Positions 25,494-32,470 of a stretch of 64,000 nucleotides of DNA are shown one piece after another. Below the pieces are notes generated by a model. The model was not told the DNA's origin. It saw nothing but the letters and a program-made list of their open reading frames with translations, and made no database searches. Source of the stretch: Streptomyces violaceusniger Tu 4113. Lineage in GTDB: Bacteria; Actinomycetota; Actinomycetes; Streptomycetales; Streptomycetaceae. The translations under genes were made by a program, and so were the position numbers. The stretch is taken from assembly GCF_000147815.2 (NCBI RefSeq), contig NC_015957.1:4774001-4838000 (forward strand), read 5' to 3'. How positions within the stretch are numbered: the first letter of the stretch is position 1; each line of letters starts with the position of its first letter.

Positions 25494-26104
25494 AGCCTGT
25501 CCAGCAGGGCCGCCGCCATCGCGCGGGCGTGCCGCAGCCGGTTGTCGTCGCCTTCCAGACCGGCGCGCGCCATCGCGCCCTCCAGCAGGAACGACAGGTG
25601 CTCCGCCGTGGTGCGCACGTCGTCGGGGCGGTCGGGCAGCAGTTCTTCGAGGTGCCCGGCGATCAGGCGCTCGACCTCCTCCTTGTGGCGGCGTACGACA
25701 CTGCGCCCCTCGTCTCCGGCGGGCAGCTCGGCGGCCGCGTTGAGCAGTCCGCAGCCGCGAAAGCCGCGCTCGTAGGCGAACGCCGCGTGATCCGCGTAGG
25801 CGTCGAAGGCCGCGAGGACGCCGTCGCGCGGGTTCTGGGCCTGCGCCAGCCGTGACGAGTACAGCGCGAGCCACTCCTCGTGCCGGGCGTCGAGATAGGC
25901 CCTGACGAGATCGGACTTGGAGGAGAAGTTGTTGTACAGGCTCATTTTCGCCACGCCGGCTTCGGTGGTGATCGTGTCGATTCCGGTCGCCGTCACGCCG
26001 TCGGCGTAGAAGCGGCGCGCGGCAGCCGCCAGCAGGCGTTCCCGGGCGGGCCGCCGCCTTCCGGGATCCGTCGTCCTCGTACCGGTCTCACTCATCGCAT
26101 GCAT
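25490..26104 (-). CDS. TetR family transcriptional regulator
   Basis: A 204-aa repressor. The N-terminal HTH is RERLLAAAARRFYADGVTATGIDTITTEAGVAKMSLYNNFSSKSDLV, a canonical TetR helix-turn-helix with the Y-F recognition helix. The C-terminal ligand domain contains GFRGCGLLNAAAELP, a Cys-containing segment seen in the LmrA/YxaF-like subgroup. The start may be ATG 26104 or ATG 26095 (MSETG); neither has a good Shine-Dalgarno. The gene is coupled to the EamA exporter. A perfect tandem 22-bp repeat begins 8 bp upstream, almost certainly its operator. The ligand is unknown. Confidence 0.92.
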   Translation of the reverse strand: MHAMSETGTRTTDPGRRRPARERLLAAAARRFYADGVTATGIDTITTEAGVAKMSLYNNFSSKSDLVRAYLDARHEEWLALYSSRLAQAQNPRDGVLAAFDAYADHAAFAYERGFRGCGLLNAAAELPAGDEGRSVVRRHKEEVERLIAGHLEELLPDRPDDVRTTAEHLSFLLEGAMARAGLEGDDNRLRHARAMAAALLDRL

Positions 26105-26112
26105 CCCGACAG

Positions 26113-26156
26113 ATTAGGTAGGTAGGTCTATCTAATTAGGTAGGTAGGTCTATCTA
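26113..26156. repeat. two perfect tandem 22-bp units, probable TetR operator
   Basis: The 22-bp unit at 26113-26134 is repeated exactly at 26135-26156. Each unit contains the near-palindrome TAGGTAG-GT-CTATCTA (one mismatch in the arms). The 22-bp period is about two helical turns, so two dimers would bind on the same face. The AT-rich sequence contrasts with the surroundings, and the repeat lies just upstream of the tetR start. Confidence 0.75.
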
Positions 26157-26333
26157 ATGTAGAGGGTCATGAGGAATCCGGGAAGTCACCAGCAGTCGGT
26201 CCCCGACGCCGCCCGCAGCCCCATCGTGCGCGGAAGCGTCGCCGACTGAGCGGCCGAACGGGGGGTACCCGGCCGGGCCAGGACGTGGCCTGCTCGGGCG
26301 ATGAGTGATCTTCCAGAGGGCGGAGGAGACATC

Positions 26334-26972
26334 ATGGCAGCCGAGACCTATGACCCCCGGCGAACGGCAGTGCTGCTGGTCGACCCGTACAACGACTTCC
26401 TCTCCGAGGGAGGCAAGGTCTGGCCGGTCGTGCAGAGCGTCGCCGAGAAGGTCGGCCTGCTGGACAATCTGCGCGCCGTCGTCGGCGCCGCCCGGCAGTC
26501 CGGGGTGCGGGTGGTGTTCGTCCCGCACCGCCGCTGGGAGCCGGGGGACTACGAGTCGTGGACCCACCCCAACCCGACCCAGCGGAACATCATGGTCCGG
26601 CACAGCTTCGCCCGCGACACCTGGGGCGGGGAGTTCCATCCCGACTTCCAGCCGCGGCCGGGGGAGGTGGTGGCCCATGAGCACTGGGCGCAGAGCGGGT
26701 TCGCCAACACCGACCTGAATATGCAGCTCAGGCAGCACGGCATCACCCATGTGATCCTCATCGGACTGCTGGCGAACACCTGCATCGAGTCCACCGGACG
26801 CTTCGCCATGGAGCTCGGCTACCACGTCACGCTGGTCCGTGACGCCACCGCGGCCGCCAAGCCCGAGATGATGCATTCCGCGCACGAGCTGAACGGCCCC
26901 ACCTTCGCCCATGCCATCCTCACCACGAGCGAGCTCCTCACCGCGTTGCCGGGGGAGGGCTCGGCGGCGTAG
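26334..26972 (+). CDS. isochorismatase-family cysteine hydrolase
   Basis: A 212-aa alpha/beta hydrolase of the isochorismatase/nicotinamidase superfamily. The catalytic Asp is in AVLLVDPYNDFLSEGG near the N-terminus and the nucleophilic Cys in LIGLLANTCIESTGRFAMELGY. Between them, at the position of the usual catalytic Lys, the sequence is GEVVAHEHWAQSGFANTDLN, with His115 where relatives have Lys. ATG 26334 has GGAGGAG about 6 nt upstream, so the ATG at 26301 is rejected. It converges on an MFS gene with only 10 bp between stops. The substrate is unknown; such enzymes hydrolyse amides or vinyl ethers, and the family call is secure. Confidence 0.87.
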   Translation: MAAETYDPRRTAVLLVDPYNDFLSEGGKVWPVVQSVAEKVGLLDNLRAVVGAARQSGVRVVFVPHRRWEPGDYESWTHPNPTQRNIMVRHSFARDTWGGEFHPDFQPRPGEVVAHEHWAQSGFANTDLNMQLRQHGITHVILIGLLANTCIESTGRFAMELGYHVTLVRDATAAAKPEMMHSAHELNGPTFAHAILTTSELLTALPGEGSAA

Positions 26973-26982
26973 TGGTGGTGCC

Positions 26983-28215
26983 TTACGGCGTGGGGCCTGA
27001 GCCGGAACCGACGACGCGGCCCTCCGGGACCTCTCCACGGGGTGGGATCTGCGGGGGTCGGCGCACCGTCGGCAGATGGCGGACCAGGGCGATCGCGGTG
27101 AGGAAGGTGACGAGCGCGCACACGCCCCACCAGCCGGCCCGGCTCCAGACCTGGACGCCGAGCCAGGAACCCGCGCTGCCGCCCAGATAGGCGCAGGTCA
27201 TATAGGCGGTGTTGAGCCTGCTGCGGGCGTCCGGGCGCAGGGCGTAGACGCGGGCCTGGTTGGCGACCATGCCGGACTGCATCGCCACGTCCAGGAGCAG
27301 TGTGCCGACCGTCAGGGCGGCCAGGCCCAGCGTTCCGCCGCGGGCGCCCACGGCAAGGATCGCGGCGGAGACGAGGACCCCGAGCATGCAGACGAGGTTC
27401 ACCGGGTCGGGTCCTCGGCGGTCCACCAGGCGGCCGGCGAGCGGGGTGCAGAACATGGTCGCCGCGCCGACCAGGGCGAGCATGCCGACGGCCTGGGCAC
27501 CCAGCCCGTAGGCCGGACCGGTGAGGAGGAGGGCCAGACAGGTCCAGACGGCCGAGAATCCGGCGAAGACGGTCGCCTGGTACAGGCAGGAGCGGCGCAG
27601 CTCCGGTTCGGTGCGCAGCAGCCGCAGCGGTTCGGCCAGCAGTGCGGGGTAGGACTGCCGGGAGGCCGGGGCCTTGGCCGGCACCGTGAACGCCAGGACG
27701 GTGGCGAGGAGCAGGGCCAGGACCGCGGCCACGAGATAGGGGGCCCGCCAGCCCAGCCATTCGCCGAGCGTGCCGCTGAAGGTGCGGGCCAGCAGCATGC
27801 CGCCGGTCGATCCGCTCAGCAGAGTGCCGATCACCGCTCCTCGGCGGTCGGCGGCCACCAGCCCGGCCGCCAGCGGGCCCACGATCTGCGCGGCCACGGT
27901 GGTCAGGCCGACGACGGCGCTGGCGGCGACGAGGGGCGGCAGGGCCGGTGCGCACCCCGCGGCGAGCAGGGCCAGGCCGGTGAGGGCGAGTAGGACGACG
28001 AGGAACGAGCGGTGCGGGATCCGGTCGCCGAGCGGCACCAGCAGGACGATCCCGGCCGTGTAGCCGACCTGGGTGGCGGTCACCACCAGGGCGGCCGAGT
28101 CGGCCGACACCTGCAGTCCGTCGGCGACCAGCGGGCCGATGGACTGCGGGAAGTAGATGTTGCCCACCGCCACCGCGCAGGTGACGGCCAGGATCGGGAG
28201 CATGCGGCGGCTCAT
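26983..28215 (-). CDS. MFS transporter, efflux type
   Basis: A 410-aa protein with about 12 membrane segments. It opens with RRMLPILAVTCAVAVGNIYFPQSIGPLVADGL and carries the loop motif LGDRIPHRSFLV between segments 2 and 3 and RLVDRRGPDPV between segments 8 and 9. It resembles the YnfM/Bcr-type drug:proton antiporter group. The C-terminal tail is Arg/Pro-rich and hydrophilic. It is divergent from an ArsR-type regulator gene (128 bp between starts), which is a likely controller. Confidence 0.88.
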   Translation of the reverse strand: MSRRMLPILAVTCAVAVGNIYFPQSIGPLVADGLQVSADSAALVVTATQVGYTAGIVLLVPLGDRIPHRSFLVVLLALTGLALLAAGCAPALPPLVAASAVVGLTTVAAQIVGPLAAGLVAADRRGAVIGTLLSGSTGGMLLARTFSGTLGEWLGWRAPYLVAAVLALLLATVLAFTVPAKAPASRQSYPALLAEPLRLLRTEPELRRSCLYQATVFAGFSAVWTCLALLLTGPAYGLGAQAVGMLALVGAATMFCTPLAGRLVDRRGPDPVNLVCMLGVLVSAAILAVGARGGTLGLAALTVGTLLLDVAMQSGMVANQARVYALRPDARSRLNTAYMTCAYLGGSAGSWLGVQVWSRAGWWGVCALVTFLTAIALVRHLPTVRRPPQIPPRGEVPEGRVVGSGSGPTP

Positions 28216-28343
28216 TCGTCAGTGCACCGGCCCATCGGCGGCACCGGCCGCCACGGCCGTTGCCTGTACGTGCGTGGGATGCGTCATGGGCTGAAGTCCA
28301 TGGCACCTGTGTGCCCCTGCCAATCGATGTAGCGTATGGCTTA

Positions 28344-29336
28344 ATGATCAGCTTTGTGCTCGATGTCGAGGACCTGGCGGACACGCGGTTCGCCGTATCG
28401 CCCTTGAACGAGACGGTGTTCAGCCTGCGGGTGCGGCACGATCCGAGCCTGTCCGCGGTGCATCTCCCGTGGCGCAGGTCCGTGCTCGGCCGACTCGGCG
28501 ACCTGGACACGGACCTGCTGATGTCCTTGGTGGCGCGGAGACGCACCCTCCCGGACTTTCTGACTCCGCGGCCCGCGAGCTTCGCCCCGGCCTTCGAGGA
28601 CGAACTTGCCGTCGTCCGCCGGACCCCTGCCGGCCTGGTCCGCCGCGACCTGCTGGCCACCCACGCGCCGGATCCGCTGCCCCGAGCGCTGCGCGACGCC
28701 ACCGTTGCCGACGACGCACCCGTCACCGCACTCCGCGACACCATCTGCGCACTCCTGCGGCGGTACTGGGCGATCGCCATCAAGCCGATGTGGCCGCAGA
28801 TGCGACTGGTCGTGGAGGCGGACATGACCTACCGCGCACGGCAACTGGCCATGGGCGGCGCCCGCCTGCTCTTCGCCGATATGCACCCCAATCTGCGATG
28901 GCACAACGGGGTGCTGCACATCGCCAAGATGATCAGCCGGCACCAGGTCGCGGCATCCGGCCGGGGACTGCTCCTCCTGCCCTCGGTCTTCGCGCACAAG
29001 CCCGCGCCCCCGGTGAGCCCGGAGGAACCTCCGTCGCTGGTCTATCCCAGCCGTGGGGTGGCGACGCTCTGGGCCTCGGTGCCCACCGACGGCGCGCCCG
29101 CTCTCGTGTCGCTCATCGGCGCGCCCCGAGCGAGGCTTCTCGTCCTCCTGGAGGAGCCACTTCCCACCGTCGAGCTCGCCCGCCGCCTCAGGGTGACGCC
29201 GAGTGCCGTCTCCCAGCACCTGCGCGTGCTGCACGCCACCGGACTGGTCACCCGGGCACGCCACGGACGGCAGGTGCTGTACCGGCGAAGCACCCTCGGC
29301 GACCAACTCGCGGCCCCGGACGGGGCGTACGGGTGA
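28344..29336 (+). CDS. ArsR-type regulator with long N-terminal effector domain
   Basis: A 330-aa regulator. The C-terminal 80 residues form a winged helix-turn-helix: PRARLLVLLEEPLPTVELARRLRVTPSAVSQHLRVLHATGLVTRARHGRQVLYRRS. The 240-residue N-terminal region (ISFVLDVEDLADTRFAVSPLNETVFSLR...) matches a domain that precedes ArsR-like HTHs in many actinobacterial regulators and presumably senses a ligand or mediates dimerisation. ATG 28344 begins this domain; the longer frame to 28260 adds unrelated sequence. It is divergent from the MFS gene. There is no CxC metal motif, so metal sensing is unlikely. Confidence 0.87.
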   Translation: MISFVLDVEDLADTRFAVSPLNETVFSLRVRHDPSLSAVHLPWRRSVLGRLGDLDTDLLMSLVARRRTLPDFLTPRPASFAPAFEDELAVVRRTPAGLVRRDLLATHAPDPLPRALRDATVADDAPVTALRDTICALLRRYWAIAIKPMWPQMRLVVEADMTYRARQLAMGGARLLFADMHPNLRWHNGVLHIAKMISRHQVAASGRGLLLLPSVFAHKPAPPVSPEEPPSLVYPSRGVATLWASVPTDGAPALVSLIGAPRARLLVLLEEPLPTVELARRLRVTPSAVSQHLRVLHATGLVTRARHGRQVLYRRSTLGDQLAAPDGAYG

Positions 29337-29364
29337 GGTGGCGACCGCGGAGGCCGAAACGTCC

Positions 29365-29395
29365 TTGACTTCACGTCAGGTTGAACTTTTACGGT
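29365..29395 (+). promoter_or_regulatory. candidate promoter with 19-bp spacer
   Basis: TTGACT (29365-29370) and TACGGT (29390-29395) are separated by 19 nt, longer than the normal 17-18. The spacer carries the imperfect dyad ACTTCAC/GTCAGGT. Such stretched promoters with a central dyad are typical targets of MerR-family activators. The call is tentative. Confidence 0.35.
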
Positions 29396-29438
29396 CGGTT
29401 TCGTCGAACGAGTTCAAGCAAAGACGGAGGGACCGGCC

Positions 29439-29897
29439 ATGGAGTACTCCCACAGCGACGCCGAACTGATACGGCAGCCCATCGGCTACTGGAGTTGGGC
29501 GGCCTACAAAGCCGTTGTCACCCGCATCCAGGCCACGCTCGCCGGGATCGGCACCACCCAGCCACAGTGGTGGGTCCTCGCGCAGGTCGCACACGCCGAC
29601 CCCGCCAAGACCCGCGCCGAGGTGTCCGGCCTCCTCAGCAACTATCTCGAAGCGGGTCCGGAGGTCATGGAGGAGGAGATCGACCGGACCATCGCCCAGG
29701 GCTGGATCACCGAGGACGCCGAGGGACATCTGGGCATCACGACGGAGGGCAGAACCTTCTTCGACAAGGCCGCGGCCCTTCAGGACGAGCTGTGGGCGGA
29801 ACGGCACGCGGGCATCTCCGACGAGGAGTACCTGACGACGGTCAAGGTGCTGCAGCGATTCATCCACAACACGGGCGGACATGCCTGGCACCACTAG
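29439..29897 (+). CDS. MarR-like winged-helix protein
   Basis: A 152-aa protein resembling Streptomyces MarR-like DNA-binding proteins: an N-terminal helix (RQPIGYWSWAAYKAVVTRIQATLAGIG), then TQPQWWVLAQVAHA, a helical core and a C-terminal wing-like GWITEDAEGHLGITTEGRTFFDKA. GGAGG precedes ATG 29439. It is less canonical than the MarR at 8916-9419. It may be a small-molecule-responsive repressor, possibly of itself, because it is monocistronic: a strong terminator hairpin follows within 25 bp. Its ligand and target are unknown. Confidence 0.72.
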   Translation: MEYSHSDAELIRQPIGYWSWAAYKAVVTRIQATLAGIGTTQPQWWVLAQVAHADPAKTRAEVSGLLSNYLEAGPEVMEEEIDRTIAQGWITEDAEGHLGITTEGRTFFDKAAALQDELWAERHAGISDEEYLTTVKVLQRFIHNTGGHAWHH

Positions 29898-29920
29898 GCA
29901 GGGACCGGCCCCCGTGCGGT

Positions 29921-29963
29921 CGTGGGTGTTCCGGGCGGTTTCCCACCGCCCGGAACACCCACG
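29921..29963. terminator. strong bidirectional hairpin terminator
   Basis: A perfect 19-bp stem with a 5-nt loop (29921-29939 and 29945-29963; arms begin CGTGGGTGTTCC and end GGAACACCCACG). It lies between two convergent genes and would stop transcription from both sides. Confidence 0.85.
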
Positions 29964-29988
29964 GCACTCCCCCAGAGCGGCGGCGCGC

Positions 29989-30132
29989 CTACCTGGCCAG
30001 TTCGGCCGGTACATCCAGCCGGGTCAGCTTCCGTGACAGCACCTCGTCGGGCTCGGGCACCTCACCGAGCTGCCCCAGCAGGATCTCCCGGAGCTCGGTG
30101 GGGAGCTCCCCCTTCGGAACGCGTAGCGACAT
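29989..30132 (-). CDS. 47-aa protein resembling the N-terminus of a carboxymuconolactone-decarboxylase-like protein
   Basis: The frame MSLRVPKGELPTELREIL then LGQLGEVPEPDEVL starts at ATG 30132 with GGGAG about 7 nt upstream. Its first 33 residues look like the beginning of short CMD/AhpD-like proteins, which read LPxELxxxxLxxxGxVPEPxEVL before the decarboxylase core. Here the core is missing and the protein ends after 47 residues. It lies 111 bp downstream of the iron alcohol dehydrogenase stop. It may be a gene remnant or a genuine small protein; I am not certain it is expressed. Confidence 0.4.
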   Translation of the reverse strand: MSLRVPKGELPTELREILLGQLGEVPEPDEVLSRKLTRLDVPAELAR

Positions 30133-30243
30133 GGTGTTCTCCCTGTGCGGTTGCCTGTTTGGCATGCAGACACCGCCGGGTCCGCGCATGTGACAGCCGT
30201 CGCCACCGTGCCCGGATCTCCGGGGCACGGTGGCGCGCCACGG

Positions 30244-31413
30244 TCAGTAGGTGGTGGTGAGGATGTCCAGGACCTGGGTGTGATCGGGGGACAGGGGATT
30301 GTTCGTCGTCACCGCGTCCGCCACCGCCCCGGCGGCGATGGCGGGCAGCATGTCGCGGTCGGCGCCGAGCGTCCGCAGGGGGCGCTTCACCTCGACGGCG
30401 CCCGCGAGCTCGCGTACCGCTTCGATGGCTGCCCGCGCCCAGTCCCCGTCGGCGGGCGGTGCCAGGCGCATGGCACGCGCCACCTGCTCGTAGGCGCCCT
30501 GCGCGGCGGGGGCGTTGAACTCCATCACCTCCTCCAGGACGGCGGCGAGGGCGACGCCGTGGGGAGTGCCGGTGTGCGCGGTCAGCGCGTGGCCGATGCC
30601 ATGGACCAGCCCGAGCCCGGAGAGGCTGAGTGCCTGGCCCGCGAGATGGGCTCCCAGCATCAGTTCGGCGCGGGCGTCGAGGTCCGCGCCGTCCCGGTAC
30701 GCGGCGGGCAGGGCGTGGCTGACCATGGTGACGGCCTGTGTGGCGTAGGCGGCGGAGACCGGGTTCGCGCCGCGCGAGGCGAGTGACTCGATGCCGTGGA
30801 CGAGGGCGTCGATACCGGTGGCGGCGGTGGCGGGTGCGGGCAGACCCAGGGTGAGCTCCGGGTCGAGCAGCGCGATGCGCGGCTTCACGGAGGGGTGGCC
30901 GAGGTAGACCTTGCGGCAGGCGGTGGTGTCCTCGATGACCCCGAAGCCGTTGGTTTCGGCGCCGGTGCCGGAGGTGGTGGGGATGGCGACGAGCGGGAGT
31001 CCGTCGGCCGCCTCCCAGAGTTCGTCGGCGTCGGCGGCCGTGGCCTTCGGGTTGCCGACCAGCAGGGATATGCCCTTCGCCGCGTCGAGTACGGAGCCAC
31101 CGCCGAGGGCGACGACCGCGGCGGTGCCGAACGTACGGGCTCGTGCGGCCCCCGCGTCGACGTTGGCGGTGGAGGGGTTGGGTGCCACCTCGTCGTAGAC
31201 GGCGTACTCCAGCCCGGCGGCCCGGAGGGTCCCCAGGACCGGCTCCAGGACGCCCGCGGCGCGCAGGCCGTGGTCGGTGACGACGAAGGCGCGATCGTGG
31301 CCGGTGGCCGCGATCAGTGCGGGGAGCCGGCCGATGCGGCCGGGGCCGAACTCGATACGGCAGGTGGGGTCGATGCTCAGCGGCGTGGGACTGCCGGGCC
31401 CGGGAGAGGTCAT
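30244..31413 (-). CDS. iron-containing alcohol dehydrogenase (group III)
   Basis: A 389-aa NAD(P)-dependent dehydrogenase. The N-terminal Rossmann-like domain contains VVALGGGSVLDAAKGISLL and PLVAIPTTSGTGAETNGFGVIED. The C-terminal helical domain carries metal ligands, seen as DALVHGIESLASRGANP, HGIGHALTAHTGTPHGVALA and HTQVLDIL. It is the last full gene of the leftward Fae operon, 47 bp after the beta-hydroxyacid dehydrogenase, with AGGAG before ATG 31413. It would interconvert an alcohol and an aldehyde, perhaps a lactaldehyde- or glycol-type metabolite. The exact substrate is unknown; a maleylacetate reductase role is possible but less likely. Confidence 0.9.
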   Translation of the reverse strand: MTSPGPGSPTPLSIDPTCRIEFGPGRIGRLPALIAATGHDRAFVVTDHGLRAAGVLEPVLGTLRAAGLEYAVYDEVAPNPSTANVDAGAARARTFGTAAVVALGGGSVLDAAKGISLLVGNPKATAADADELWEAADGLPLVAIPTTSGTGAETNGFGVIEDTTACRKVYLGHPSVKPRIALLDPELTLGLPAPATAATGIDALVHGIESLASRGANPVSAAYATQAVTMVSHALPAAYRDGADLDARAELMLGAHLAGQALSLSGLGLVHGIGHALTAHTGTPHGVALAAVLEEVMEFNAPAAQGAYEQVARAMRLAPPADGDWARAAIEAVRELAGAVEVKRPLRTLGADRDMLPAIAAGAVADAVTTNNPLSPDHTQVLDILTTTY

Positions 31414-31460
31414 GGGGTGCGGCTCCTGGCGTCGTGGTACGGGGTGGCGTTCGCTCGTTC

Positions 31461-32396
31461 TCAGACCGCGAGTGTCGCGTCGGCCGGCGCGATGGTCGGG
31501 TCGGGCAGCCGGAACTCCTGCCCGGCGAGGGCCTCGTAGAGGCGCACGGGGCTCATCTCACCGGCGAGCTCGCCGTGATGGGCCTTGGAGCGGCGGTAGA
31601 TCTGCTCGACGAGGGCGGACAGTTCGGTGGACACGCCCAGGTCGCGGCCGAGGTCGACGGCGAGCCCCAGATCCTTGCAGGCCAGCGCCATGGCGAACGA
31701 GTCGTCGTAGTCACCGTCGGCGAGGATGGACATGAGGTCCTTCTCGACGAAGGAGGAGGCGGCCGGGCTCGCCAGCAGCGAGCTGCGCAGCGTCCCGAGG
31801 TCGACGCCCGCCTTGACGCCCATGGCGAGCACCTCGGAGGTGGCGACCACGTGGCTGAACCAGAGCAGGTTGAGCATGAGCTTGACGGTGTAGCCCGCGC
31901 CGGGCGGGCCGACGTGCAGGATCCGGTCCGGATCGCCCATGGCTTCGAGGACGGGCAGGGCGATGCGGAAGTCGTCGTCCGTACCGCCGGCGAAGATCTG
32001 CAGCGCTCCGGCCTCGGCGCCCCGTGCCATGCCGCTGACCGGTGCGTCGAGCCGGCGCACCCCGCGCCCGTCCAGGGCCTCGGCGGCGACGCGGTCCGCG
32101 GCCGCGGGGGTCGAGGTCGACATGTCGATCCACAGGGCGCCGGGCGGCAGGGCCTCGGCCGCGCCACCGCGCAGCAGCACGTCCTCGACGATGCGCGGGG
32201 TGGGGAGCATCGTGATCAGGAATTCCGCGCCTTCGGCACAGGTCGCGGGGGAATCGGCCCAGCGGGCGCCGAGCGCCAGATGCTCGGCGGCGGCCTCGGG
32301 CCGGGTGTCGTGCACGGTGACCAGGTGGCCCGCGTGGATGAGATGGCGGGCCATGTGGCGTCCCATGTTGCCCAGGCCGATGAAACCGATCCTCAT
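31461..32396 (-). CDS. beta-hydroxyacid dehydrogenase (3-hydroxyisobutyrate / tartronate-semialdehyde reductase family)
   Basis: A 311-aa NAD(P)-dependent enzyme. The N-terminal GFIGLGNMGRHMARHLIHAGH is the dinucleotide motif, followed by LDAPVSGMARGAEAGAL (substrate loop) and GYTVKLMLNLLWFS with the catalytic Lys, then the all-helical C-terminal domain with ALACKDLGLAVDLGRDLGV. GAGGAC precedes ATG 32396. Operon position, 74 bp after the aldehyde dehydrogenase and 47 bp before the iron alcohol dehydrogenase, suggests reduction or oxidation of a semialdehyde formed in sugar-acid breakdown. Family membership is secure; substrate is inference. Confidence 0.92.
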   Translation of the reverse strand: MRIGFIGLGNMGRHMARHLIHAGHLVTVHDTRPEAAAEHLALGARWADSPATCAEGAEFLITMLPTPRIVEDVLLRGGAAEALPPGALWIDMSTSTPAAADRVAAEALDGRGVRRLDAPVSGMARGAEAGALQIFAGGTDDDFRIALPVLEAMGDPDRILHVGPPGAGYTVKLMLNLLWFSHVVATSEVLAMGVKAGVDLGTLRSSLLASPAASSFVEKDLMSILADGDYDDSFAMALACKDLGLAVDLGRDLGVSTELSALVEQIYRRSKAHHGELAGEMSPVRLYEALAGQEFRLPDPTIAPADATLAV

Positions 32397-32470
32397 CGTT
32401 GTCCTCGCTGTGGTGAGAAGAGAAAAGTAAAGAGGGGAGGGGATGGACAGATCCGTGCACCATGGCCGGT

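Noticed and set aside
25494..25874. N-terminal extension of the EamA transporter
   Set aside because: It lies entirely inside the TetR gene in another frame and is Arg/Ala-rich; the GTGA overlap gives a better start.
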